Shown: positions 1 to 12,200 of the stretch, in pieces
Position numbering within the stretch: the stretch's first letter is position 1
Layout of the letters: each line of letters starts with the position of its first letter
Assembly (NCBI RefSeq): GCF_021130785.1
Contig: NC_060213.1
Coordinates: forward strand, 65,758,001 to 65,822,000
Source: Homalodisca vitripennis
Taxonomy: Eukaryota > Arthropoda > Insecta > Hemiptera > Cicadellidae
DNA: 64,000 nucleotides
Reading direction: 5' to 3'
Translations under genes and position numbers: made by a program
The notes under the pieces: generated by a model
Database searches by the model: none
What the model saw: the letters and a program-made list of their open reading frames with translations, nothing else
What the model was told of the DNA's origin: nothing

Positions 1-3000
1 GTTTCCTGATTTATCGTGTTAACAAAATATGTTTTGAATCTGGTTTTAAAAGTATTCTTCAGCAAACGGTGTGTTGTGTTGTTCAACAATTAACGTTATA
101 ACAAACTAAGATACTTTGTAATTACAAAATTTTGAAATCAAAAAACTAAGTGGATAACAATGTGTGTGTCATTCTCATCCCACACCAAGGTTTGTTATCT
201 AAGTTGATCCACTCAAACTGATAAGATAATTCTAACATAGCACAGATATGCATTTTTGGAATTAGACTAGTTCATCCTAGATCTTGATATTAGTGTTTGG
301 CATCTCTTTGCGTGTATAAAATAAATGAATAGTGGTAAAATATGGCATAAACATGTTTGAAACTTGTGGTGTGTTTAGACATTGTTCTCACGGTTCCATA
401 CTAACAGACAGTTCTTCTGGAAAGTTTAAGTTGAGGCATTGTATGTGTTCTAATTGATTAAATTTTCTTGTTATACAAAATTAAATCTTTTTAAACAGAA
501 TGGTTAGTATATTAGCATAATATATTAGAAATGCTATAGTTGAAGGTAAGAATAATTATCTATTTCCTTGTCTCAACTAATGACAAGTAAGTTGTATGAT
601 TTGTTGACAAATATAAAAACAATTTTTTTTAATTTTATTAATTTATTTTTGTTTGATTAATATTTTTGTTTCTTACATTCCATTCTATTAATATCATGTT
701 CCTATTAAAGGTTTGTTTTGTATTTAGGTAGTTTTTTTATTTGCATAATTGAAATAAAAATGTTATTTTACTTTGTCCTCTTTTTACCTATTACAGTTTA
801 CTAATAAATCCAACATTTAACATTTGACCTTTATTAAAATGTAAAAGGTGTTAAAATGTTCTGATTTTAGTGTTTTATTTGAGATGCTCTTGTAAATTGT
901 GAATAATTTTTTCTTTAATTGTGTTTTATAATTTAAAATTAAATTATTCCATAGCGAAACTGGTACATAATGATATGCCTATTTTTAAACACTTTGAAAT
1001 ATCGCTAGGTATTTCTCTTAAATTATACTTGGGTATAACATAATTTGTATCAAACTATTTTGCTTAAAACATGCTAGACAGATAAACTACAGCAGTTGAA
1101 CAAAAGGCAGGCATTTACATTAGTATGTAAATGGTTCAACTTTTTAAGTACAAAAATCCCCTTTTAAACTAAACGATAATGCTCATGCGATTTAGCGGTC
1201 AGACTGTGCGATACTGGCAAATGCATAACCTTAATGTTAATTTAAGGTATTATTTGATAAATTTCATACCAAAGTTAAATTTATATTGAATTCCTTAATT
1301 TGTGGACTTAGCGGACTGTTATCTCGTAGAGTACTAAGTTATGCATGTTCATGTGTTTAGTGAGAACAGTATGTTCTCTAGGATATGATTGTATTGTGAG
1401 TAAACACAATTACTACAGTATTGCAAGTTTGCAAACAATATGATTACTCAGAGCTGACTGAGTATTGTATACTAATACTGTAAATACTTGTGCAGTTTAC
1501 GACAGTTGAGGTTAGTTTCACTTATTGACAGAAAGTGCCTTGTAACTCGGTCTTCAACAACAGTTAACTATGTGCTCTAAGTATTTGTTTGTTAGAAAAT
1601 TTACTTTCAAATTTAGATTTCATTGTTTAAAGATGTTGTAAAGAAACATGAGTAGATTAAGACATATATTTGTTACATTAACAAGTGTATATGATATTGT
1701 AAAAGTAATAACACTAATAGAGTTGAAACTTTCCTTGCTAAACACTTCAAATGTTTTGACCTGAAGCATGGTCTTAAAGTTCAAGCACCTTTGCTGCTTT
1801 TCCAAAACCCCTGTTTCATACTGCCAAAAGATTGTAAAAATATCTTTTCAACCCTTTTAGTGTCATGGATCGCTGTACACAACAGCTGTACTAGTGTGAT
1901 AACTGCCAGAGTCAAGTCACTGGCATTGACATTACAGATTTGTTATAAATACGTCTTTGCTCTATCATTTTTAGCATTCTAGCTAATACGGTTAGAATTT
2001 AAATGTTCACTCTAGCGTTCTTACTCTTTCCCTGTCTCTAGCTGGTACAGCAAGTATTTGTATTTTTTACGTTTGTTTTGTTTTCAATTGATTTTTGTTT
2101 TATGATAGTTAGTGAACTGTGCGAGTATGGTAAAATATATCTTTTATAAATTGCAAATAAGTTTTTTTTACTATAATGTGCACAATGAGTGATGCCAAAT
2201 GCTTGCAAGCAAGTGACAAAATGAATCCAAAACAGGTTTTTCATATCTTTTTTCACCTGAAGTTAGGCCTTGAATTGTCTAGTGAAAATTGTTTTTAACT
2301 ACAGTGAAATTTATTGTATAATTTATAGCATAATGGTAAAACATTTGTAGCTTAAAAGCATTATTATTGGAAACATTTGTAAAATGCCATTTTCCTTAAA
2401 TAAACATTTTTATTAATAAATAAGGTTGCAAACTTTTTCGTCTTTAATCTAACTTTTTTATTTTGTTTACTAGTTTTGGGAACGCTGTACCATTGTCAAA
2501 ACATGACATAAAATTCTTAAAAACTAAATGTGTACTAAAAACAAATAAAATTATACATAACAGGAATGAATTATTTTGAGAACACATATGCACGAAAACA
2601 CCCAACACAAGAATGAAATGCTGTGTATATAGTTATATAAAATTATAATTTTTATATAACTTATGTATGGCCAGCCATGGACAGGAATTGACTGGAGAGT
2701 CAAATACCTGCTACTATTTTATTTTAATACGGTATCTTTAAGCTTTGTCTTGGTATTTTAAACATCGATCCTGTTTTATTTACTAATTGTGTCGATATAT
2801 GAATTAAAAAATGTAAATGTTTTTTATAAAGGAAGAATTCTGGAGATAACAGAATTTTTGGACATTTGCTATTGTTCAGAGGTACAAGATATTAGTTCAA
2901 AATCATTTTTCATTTCCTGTGTCACTGAACAAGGTTAACTACCCCAAAAATACGTTTTAATTTAATGTTATTATTAAAAATATAATTTTAATTATTTTTC

Positions 3001-3136
3001 GATTAGATTTTCTCTGATTTTTTCTCTACAATTAAAAACAAACAAAATATTAAGGTAACTTTTTATTGGATGGTATTTACTCAACATGTACTATGTTAGC
3101 CTGTTTGAGAAATTTAATGTTAATTGTTTGTTTCAG
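1..3136. other. RER1 intron or upstream DNA; no gene recognised
   Basis: Very AT-rich. The short open frames here are not recognisable. The first RER1 coding exon was looked for and not found. Confidence 0.6.
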
Positions 3137-3241
3137 CGGTACCAAAAGCTGTTGGATGATGTTACTCCTTATCTTGCTGGAAGGTGGATTGGTGCAGCCA
3201 TCTTAGCAGTTATTTTTCTAGCCAGGATATTTTTACTTAAG
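3137..3241 (+). CDS. RER1: RER1 exon, first membrane segment
   Basis: The exon encodes 35 residues and starts after a good acceptor (tttcag). It ends at AAG followed by GTGAGG. It contains the sequence before TM1 ([16 protein letters not shown]) and the hydrophobic TM1 itself, ending in LARIFLLK. Phase is 0 at both ends. Confidence 0.9.
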
Positions 3242-6200
3242 GTGAGGAGCATGGTTTTTTAATTCTGACTAGATAATAGAATTTAAGTTTTTAAATTTGT
3301 GCTCTAATATACAAAGAAAATTTGTTTTTATTACAATGCAGCTCAAACATAGCTATGGTGGGAAGGGTTAATGTGAATAATGTGTTAAACTCTGTGTCAC
3401 CTTCCGCTTAGTCCGCTAAGTGTAGTATCTGAAATCTGACACTGGTACAGATTGACTCCTGAAATCTGACACTGGTACAGATTGACTCCTGAAATCTGAA
3501 GTTCACATTTGTCTGAAGAGATCCATAAAAAGTTGTTGGAAACAAACTCTTTGCATCGTTTCAACATCGGAGACACCGACGCTACACTCAGTCTGGTTAC
3601 CCAGAAGCTATCCAGTGTAATCTAGATGAAGAGGCTTTCTCATTTTTCTCATCAGGTACACAATTGAGTGCACTGAAACAGTATCAGATTTCAATGCTGC
3701 ACTAAGCAGAAGATGAAATGGAGCCTAATACATTTTTCGCAATTCAGCACATTTAAAAAATATGAGTTGTATTAATAAATAATTATTTCAAATCATTTGT
3801 TTTTTTTTTCTACACAATATAAGCTGTTAATTTAAATAACAATCAATAATAAATTAAATTATTAAAATATTATAAACTATAGAATATTGAATAGTACTAA
3901 ATGTTAATAAAACAGTACTTTTCCAAGTTATTTATTTTTTGGACTAGGCCTTTCGAAACCATCATGATGAAGGTATTATCATCAGGTGACACCACAAATA
4001 TAGAAATTGTATTGTAGTAACATGTTAAATATTATTTTCTAATTTATCTAACTCTGATAATTTTATGATTCTGTTAAACAAGAACTTCCCTTTCACTTAT
4101 GAAAAATTATAATACGCAAAGGAAAGGAATCGATCAATAGTCATTGGCCTACAGCTAGACAGTGGATATGTTATATCAACAGAGATGGCCAGTACATTGA
4201 TCCCAATCAAGGTTGATGAGGTTTTGAAAGCAGGCTGAATTGGATATAACTGCCGTCTATCATTGTGCTACACCAGCAACACTTGTGAGGATGCTTTACC
4301 ATTAGTGTACTACTGAAGGATAGAAAACATTTGTTTTTAGTTTATCTCTGTTGTAAAAAAAATGCATCGTTAAATGTACCATGTATGACATGTATTTTCC
4401 ACACTTAAATGTAAGAAGGCAATTAATTTTTCTGGCTTTTCCCAAAGATAACTGACTGGTTTAGTTTTTGTAATCTATTGTTAACCAATTAACATTTTGT
4501 AATCACTTACATTTCAAACTGACTATAATTTGTGAGTTTATTTACTTAACTCAATTTATAGGAAGTTTTTAATTATAGTCAAATTAATGTAAAGAATCTT
4601 TGAGATCAATTCTTTAACATTTATTGACAAAATAAAAATATAACAGAGCAACAAAAAGTAGATTTTACTCCCATGTTGTTTTTATCATACTGCCTTTTTT
4701 GTTTGGGATTTTATTTATACCTACTTTATTTATTCATTTTTGTTATTGAAAATATAGTGTAAATGAGATCAAGCTCATTTTATTTGGAAATATTTTTAAC
4801 ATGATTATCATTTTCATTTAATTTACTATTGCAGACTTCACTGTCTGTGTACTATTTGTCTACCTATTACAAGATAGCAGTATGCCAAATCATGTGCTGT
4901 GCAATAGATTTTACTAAAAGTAAAAAATAGATTTTACAGAGGTCCTATGGAAAATTCAACTTTATAGCTCGTTTAATTCCCAAGATATTCCTGTGAACAG
5001 ACAGACAGACAAATGTCCATACAAAAAAGAAATTTGTACACTCTCCAGGTAGATTCAGATTCTTAACTGGACATATTTATGGAGAGCAGAACAAAAGGCA
5101 AAATATGAGTTTGTTACAGGAAAAATGTTATAGTCAGTACTGTATTTGTAAATTATTTTTCATACCTTCTTTAGTCAAGTGGGCTCTCCAAGAATTCTGC
5201 TTCTAAGGTCTTCTTCTAGCAATGTTCAAAGTTTTCTACTTACGAGCTGTCGCATTTTCTTTCTTCAGGTAGTCGGGCTAATTTGTTGTAAAATAAAGCT
5301 CAATTTTTTTAATAAAAACAAATAATGTGTTGGAAGTACGAAATCCGTTGTGTTAGTAGTGTTATGGTGGTAATCCTTTTATCTGTCTTGGTTTAACCTA
5401 ACCACATGTAGGATGACTTCTCTTATGTACAGTGCCATTACAGTTTGTATTTTGGTCCTTAAAATATTCTTGACAACTGTCTTAACCCTGGAACTGGCAA
5501 ACGCCCGATATCGGGCGTTTTAGTCGCATCCTAGATGGCAGCGCCCGATATCGGGCGTTTTAACATGTCTTTTATTTCTCAATATTACGTACTTAAAACA
5601 CGATCAAAGAGTATCGGTATTGATACCAATCGAAAGAGGAAGGTTCAATTTATGTAAATAATACACTAATAAATAATTTTATCGTTTCGTTACACGTCCA
5701 TACTTTTTATAATCTCTGAACTTTTTGGTTACATTCTTCCGCGTACCGCGCTAGTTGCGCACGCAGCGATGAGTCAACTGGTTCATTCGGTTATTGTTAT
5801 TTCGTCAGCTGCATGGTGTTCTGTCTGGTTTATTGTTTGTTTGAGTTCGTTGTAATGATGGCTGTGTATATGACGCGATAATAGTAGGTTTTTTGTGCGT
5901 GTTTACGTAATGGATCGTAATTTCCGCGATCGTTCAAGTGACATTCAACATGACTAGTTGAACATGAAATAAGCAACGATGAGGATTCTGATTTAGACAT
6001 TCAATCAGAACATAATTAAAAAAATATAATTAATAAAAAATAGAAAATTAATATGGACTAATAGTTACAAGATTGTACAAATCCAAGTAAGCTTTGAAAT
6101 TCTTACTTTTGTTGGTAAGAAGCACTTTCGAATGTCAGTGTATGATTTTTGTATCGTTTACCACATGTAGAAATAAATACCTTATAAACTACGTGTTGTT

Positions 6201-9200
6201 TTCTTTTTACTTAGAATTAAATGCTTTTTCTTTTGTATATTTTGGATTTTGCATATCACTAACAACAACAATTTTACAAATCAAAAATTTTGAACAAACT
6301 TCTTTTTTATAAAAATTTTTTTTCATGAAGAGGTAGAGTAAGGATATATTTTTTTTGTTATAATTATATTATGTGAAAAATGTTCCTTGAAAAATGCTTA
6401 ATAAAAAAATATATAATATGACATAGGTACTTTAAAGTAAACATGTAATAATAAAATAAATATAAGGCAATGTATGAAGTACTAAAAACACTCCGCCACT
6501 GAGAGAAATATGACCGTCAGTTCCAGGATTAATAGTTCAGTGCTGCAAGGCACCTAATGCTCTTTTCTGGTGAATAAGAACTCTTTCCAGGTTGGAAATG
6601 ACTGTTCAACCCCAGTTACCTAGCCATACCTCAGATGAGATTCAAAAACTGCAAATACACCATTTTTACTGTTGTACTCCCAATCGTTTGTTTAGTTCCC
6701 TAATGACGCTAATACTTGAGATAAGCTTTTTGCACTCCTGGTTAGTTTGTATGAGGTTGACAGGTAAGATTCTCATCTATCACAATTTCCAAGGTAGTTC
6801 TCTCTACAGATCAGTTAGTTCAGCACAAATTTTCTTTTCCCTAAGTTCCATTTGGAGAATATTCTCCTCGTCCAACACAAGGTCATCGAATAGCAGTATT
6901 TTTTAGTCATATTAAAGGCAATGTAGGCTTCAATATCAATCTGCTTATTTTATTTTTTTAATACTGTTATAACAGTGTCATCTGCAAACTTGACGGTATG
7001 TCATATATCTATAAGTTGGTCTGGTAGGTCAGTTGTTAACAGCAGGAATAGAACAGGATCCAATATGGATCCTTGGGGTACACCTCTCTTTACTGGTCTT
7101 AAGAGTTGATACTGCTTTTCTCAGAGTGTTCTAAGAGAGACATTGAACTTGCACCATCTGTTTTCTATTATTTAGTTAGCTTTCAAACCAGGCTAGTGCT
7201 GTTCCAGTGATTTCTAGAGCGTTTAGCTTACCAAGTAGACAGTCTTGATTTAAGCAATCAAAAATATTACTAAACTCTTTAAGTACAGGATAGAAGACCT
7301 GCCGGCTTAGTGAGTGATATACTTCAATGACGCTCAGCCAAATCTCATGGAGTGAAATGCACCATCATCGAATTCAGTATTGCCTACATAGAAATGAAGC
7401 TTCATGCAAAATGTTAAGCCTTTATAAGTTATTTCATTTTCAAGATATTATTCGGACAGATGGACAGACAAAAATTAAAATTTTGCCAGGCCTTTGGCAA
7501 AAAATTTGCACAAATCACAACTTTCTGTACAATTTCCAGTTATTGTTTTATACTTACTTCCCTATGAACACTAGTTTATTTATTTAACCCATTGCGAATC
7601 ACTGACGAGCTGGGCTCGTCACGCAGCGGCCGGGCCTAACGGCACGGTGACGAGCTCAGGTCGCAAAAGCGGTCTGCTTTTAAATTTCCCTCCAAATAGT
7701 TCTGTTAATGTCTGATAGATCAGGCGATCGTCTTCACTTGTCTACTAAGAGTGTTTAACAACGGTCTACGTTTAGAGTTTTCAAAACTTTTATAAATATC
7801 CTACAGATCGCAGTTGTATGTCGAAGTTGACAATAGACAATAGACAATAGACAATTTCTTTATTTACATATTCATAGAGAATAGTACATGCGTCATAAAA
7901 CAAAAGTTGTGGTTAGTAAAATTTATACAATGGAAATAGTTTTTTGTGTCCATAGTTATATAATGCAAAGTTTGATACAAAGTTTGATGTCCAGAGGGAG
8001 CTCTTGTCTTCCGCTGCACTGATTCAGGTGCTCAAGAATTCGGAGTCTTAATAGTAGGGCCTTTCTTGCAGCCATTTTGTTTTGTTGGTTTCGCGAAACA
8101 CTGAGGTGGCTGGTTTCTTAGATGATCGGGCAGGTGGTTGAAAAACAGCGCTCCTTGGTATGAGGGTTTCTTCTCAGAGAGGCTTAAGCGGTGTAAGGGC
8201 AGGGTGAAGTTTGTGGCATTTCTTGTGTTATATGGATGTAGTTCCTGATGTCTTAACTGCTGTGAAGTGACTGCATGTAGAATGGTTTCCCGGATGTAGA
8301 GTGAGATTGTTGTGAGAATTTTTAGTTGTTTAAAAGATTCCCGGCAACTTTCCTGGTGATGTAGTCCTGCTAGGCATTCTAATTGCTCTTTTTTGTAGAG
8401 TAAGAATCTTTCCCATGTTGGACGCTGTTGTTCCTCCCCCATGATACTATTCCGTATCTTAGGTGCGTTTCGAAAAGAGCAAAGTAGGCAACTTTGGCTA
8501 CCTCCATGCTACACATACTTGTTTAATTCTGCGAATTACATAGATACTTGAGGAGAGTTTCTTACTTAGTTGGTCTATGTGGGGCTTCCATGACAATTTC
8601 GAGTCAATTGTGATGCCTAGATATTTGGTCACATTGCTTACTTCCAGGTCCAGGAGAGGTGCTAGGTTTGTAATTTTGTTTCTTGTGCTGAAAACTATTT
8701 GTACGGTTTTATTTTCATTTAATACTAGGTCATTATTTGTGCAGTATTGTTTAGTTTGGTTGAAAGCATGCAGTCGTGTTTATTGCGAGCATTTCATTGA
8801 CTTTATTAGAGATGGTAAGCACAGTGTCATCTGCATACATTATAGTAGAACAGGCATCATCCAGGCAGTTTTGGCATATCATTCGTGAGGAGGAGGAAGA
8901 GCACCGGCCCGAGCACGGGATCCTTGAGGCACCCTCTTCTCACTTCAGTTGTTGCTGATTGAATTTTATAGTTTGTATAATTTTGGGTGTAATTTATTTC
9001 TACCAGTTGTTTTCTTCCCTTGAGGTAGCATTTAAACCAATCTGCTTCTTTACCTCCTACGCCTAGGGCTCTTAGTTTTTTGTAGTAGGCTGATCGTGAT
9101 TGAGGCAGTCGAAAGCTTTACTAAAGTCAAGGAACAGACTAGTTACTGAACATCCTTCCTCTAGTTGGTCTATGATGTGTTCTGTCAGCTGTACCAGGGC

Positions 9201-12200
9201 TGTTGTTGTTGACCTACCCCTAAGGAATCCATGCTGTTTGTTGTAAGTAGATTATGCTGTTCGAGGATGGTTTAGGAGTCTGGTAAGGACAATTTTCTCA
9301 ATTATTTTGAGAATGTCGGGATGAGTGATATTGGCCTGTAGCTGCCAGGTTCACTCCGTGTGGTCCTTTTTTATATTTTGGATATATTTTTGGCGGTCTT
9401 CAAAAACAGTTGGGAAGATACCTTGCTGTAGGGATTTATTTATTATATTAGTTAGTGGTATTTATCAGTTCTTCTTTACATCTTTTAACTAGTTTTGCGG
9501 ATATTTCATCAATACCAGACGATGTTTTAGGCTTTAAGGAGTCTATAGCTTTTTTTACTTCTTCGCTTGTTGTTAAGTAGAACTGTAATTTCTCATTTGT
9601 GACTGGAGCTGGGTCAGGGTTTGCAGGATTAATGTTGCTACTGTTTGTTTGGAGTGTGTTTTCTGCTATTGTTGCAAAATATACATTAAGGGAGTTTGCT
9701 ATTTCGTGTGGGTCCTTTGTTATTTTTCCATTTAGCTGAAGACTTAGCTGATCATAATTTGTGTTAGTAGTTGCTTTTTCTTTCATTATTTATTGCCTGC
9801 CACAGTGCTTTTGATTTATTTTCTGCTTGGTTAATGTGTGCTGTAGTTTGTTCTCGCCTTAGGTGTTTCAGTCTCAAGTCATATTCTCTTTTCCTCTCCA
9901 CTGTTTGTGCTTTATGTTTTGCTAGGCCTGTACGCTGTTCTATTTCTAAAGCACTGATGTACGCATTTTTCAGTTGGTTGCATTCGTCATCCCAGACCTG
10001 TCTTTTTTTATTTTTGTCTTCCTTTGACTAATTTCAGAGGGCAGGTTTCATTTAATATAAGTTGTAGTGCCACTGTGAAAGGAGTTATAAGGCATGGTTG
10101 ACATCTTCTTCCATTAAGATCTGGTCCCAGGTTTGTGTGTTTGTAGTTTTTCCTTGAACCGTGTTAGTTCTCTATTGGTAAATAGTCTTTTTCTTTCCTT
10201 AGCGGTTTTTTTGATTATTTTTGATGTTTTAAGGGAAAATGTTTGTGCTGTATGGTCAGATAAGCCTGTCAGAATGATGGAATGTTTTTATGCTCTCAGG
10301 GTCTATGTTAGTGCAGATCCAGTCTATTGATTTTTTTAGTTTCACTTGTGATTCGCGTAGGAGGGAGATTTCATTCTCACAATGTCATATGTAGCAAGAA
10401 GTTCTTGAAGTTTTGTGGTTGTCATTATTTTCCGTGAGATTGTCCACATTAATATCTCCCATGAGTATCGTTGTTTGCTTGAGCTCATGATTCTATTTAG
10501 TTGTTCGGTTAGGACTTCAATTGAACTGTCTAGTTTTGCCCTTGGAGGTCTGTAGACGCCTAGTACTTGTATATTTATCTTTTTTTTCTTTATTTCAAAG
10601 AGGGCAGTTTCACATACAAGTTCTGATTCAGGTCCGCTTGTTTCAATGAGTGTTATTGCCTTCTCCTGTCCTTTTTTCACGTATCCAGCTACTCCTCCCT
10701 TGATGTGATCTTTCCTTGCGAAACCTCCAGCAAGTGAGTAGCCCTCAAGGCAGGTTGTAGCAAGGTATTTCTTGTGATAGTCCGTGTTCAGTTACTATTA
10801 ACAAGTCTGGTTTTTCGCTGTTTAAGAGATGGGCGAGTCTATCTACTTTATTACTTAGCCAGTTTATATTTTGATGTATTATTTTTATGATGTTATGGTT
10901 GCTATGTGTTTGATTTTCCTGAGGGCCGAGTTCCAGAGGGTCCGGGTTTTGTGTTTTATTTTCGGCTTGTGGTCTCTCTTTGGGACCAGGACTTTGAACT
11001 AAAAAATGGTGTTCCAGTATTTGCGGCTCAGGATGTAGGTTTGTTTGTGTTTTGTCTTTGTCCGTGGTTGCAGCTGAGGTTGTTTGTTGCTGTGGATTTT
11101 CAGTGCATGAGTTTCTTTGTGTATTTGAGGAGCTCTTCTTTACTCAGGATGTTGGCATGCTTGATCCATTTGCTTATTGTGTCATTTTGACATGCAGTGA
11201 TGTAAAGAAAAGATATGGTGTGTCTTGAAATAGCAACAATGCAGTGCGCTTGTGAGTTGTAGATGTCTTCCTGTTTGTTTGAGGTACGAATCACGATTAC
11301 GTTTTCTGCTTGTCTTCCTTGAAATTCATGAATGGTGGAAGTGTTTTTGTAGCCTAGACTGATGAGTAGTGTTTTTCTGATTGTTTGAAGACAAGGTAGG
11401 TATGTGGAGGATTTGCTGGGTTTTTTTCAAGACTTTCTGGTCCATCAAAAGACTGCAGCGTTAGTTCGTTTGAGACTTTGTTTGTTGTGTTAATTCCTTG
11501 AGGATAAAATTTGAAAGTACTGCTGCCGTGCTTAATGTGCATCTATGGGTTGTACTCAGTGTGTCAGATATTGTTGCTATTTCAGCGATGTTATGGAACT
11601 TAACTTCGAGGGATTCTGTTCTATTGATGTACGGGATTTGATTTAAGTCCCAACGAGCATAGTTTCTTTTGCTCCTGCAAGCACAGCTGCATATATTATT
11701 TCACCTGCATGCAGCATTAGGGCTTCATCTACTATAAGCCTTTCATATTTTTGTCCCTGTTTTAAATGTTGTGTCAAGTTTATTATAAATGAGTGAACCG
11801 TTCGGAATGAGTGAACCGTCGTTAATTTTAGTGTTGTTGATGTCTGGGTGTGTGTTTTCTAAAACCTTCTTCTAAAATCTTGAACAGAGTCTCTAGTTGG
11901 AAAGAGAATGAGGTCACCTTGCTTGTAATTGTTAAGAATGTAGGTTGTTTTTCCACACCCTGGTACACCTTGGACGAGGTTTAGATTAATTTTGCCAACG
12001 CTATCGATTTTTATGTTTTTAACACTGTTGAGGAGGCGCAAGTCATTTAGCAGTTGAGTGTCATCTGATACAAGTATGTTGGAATTGATAGTGATATTAT
12101 TTGGGGCCAGTGTGTATTTACCATTTTCATCTACTTTAAGTTCAATCAATCGGGCTCCATCAAAGCCAAATTGATACTCTTTTTTTGCTACTTGGTTTGT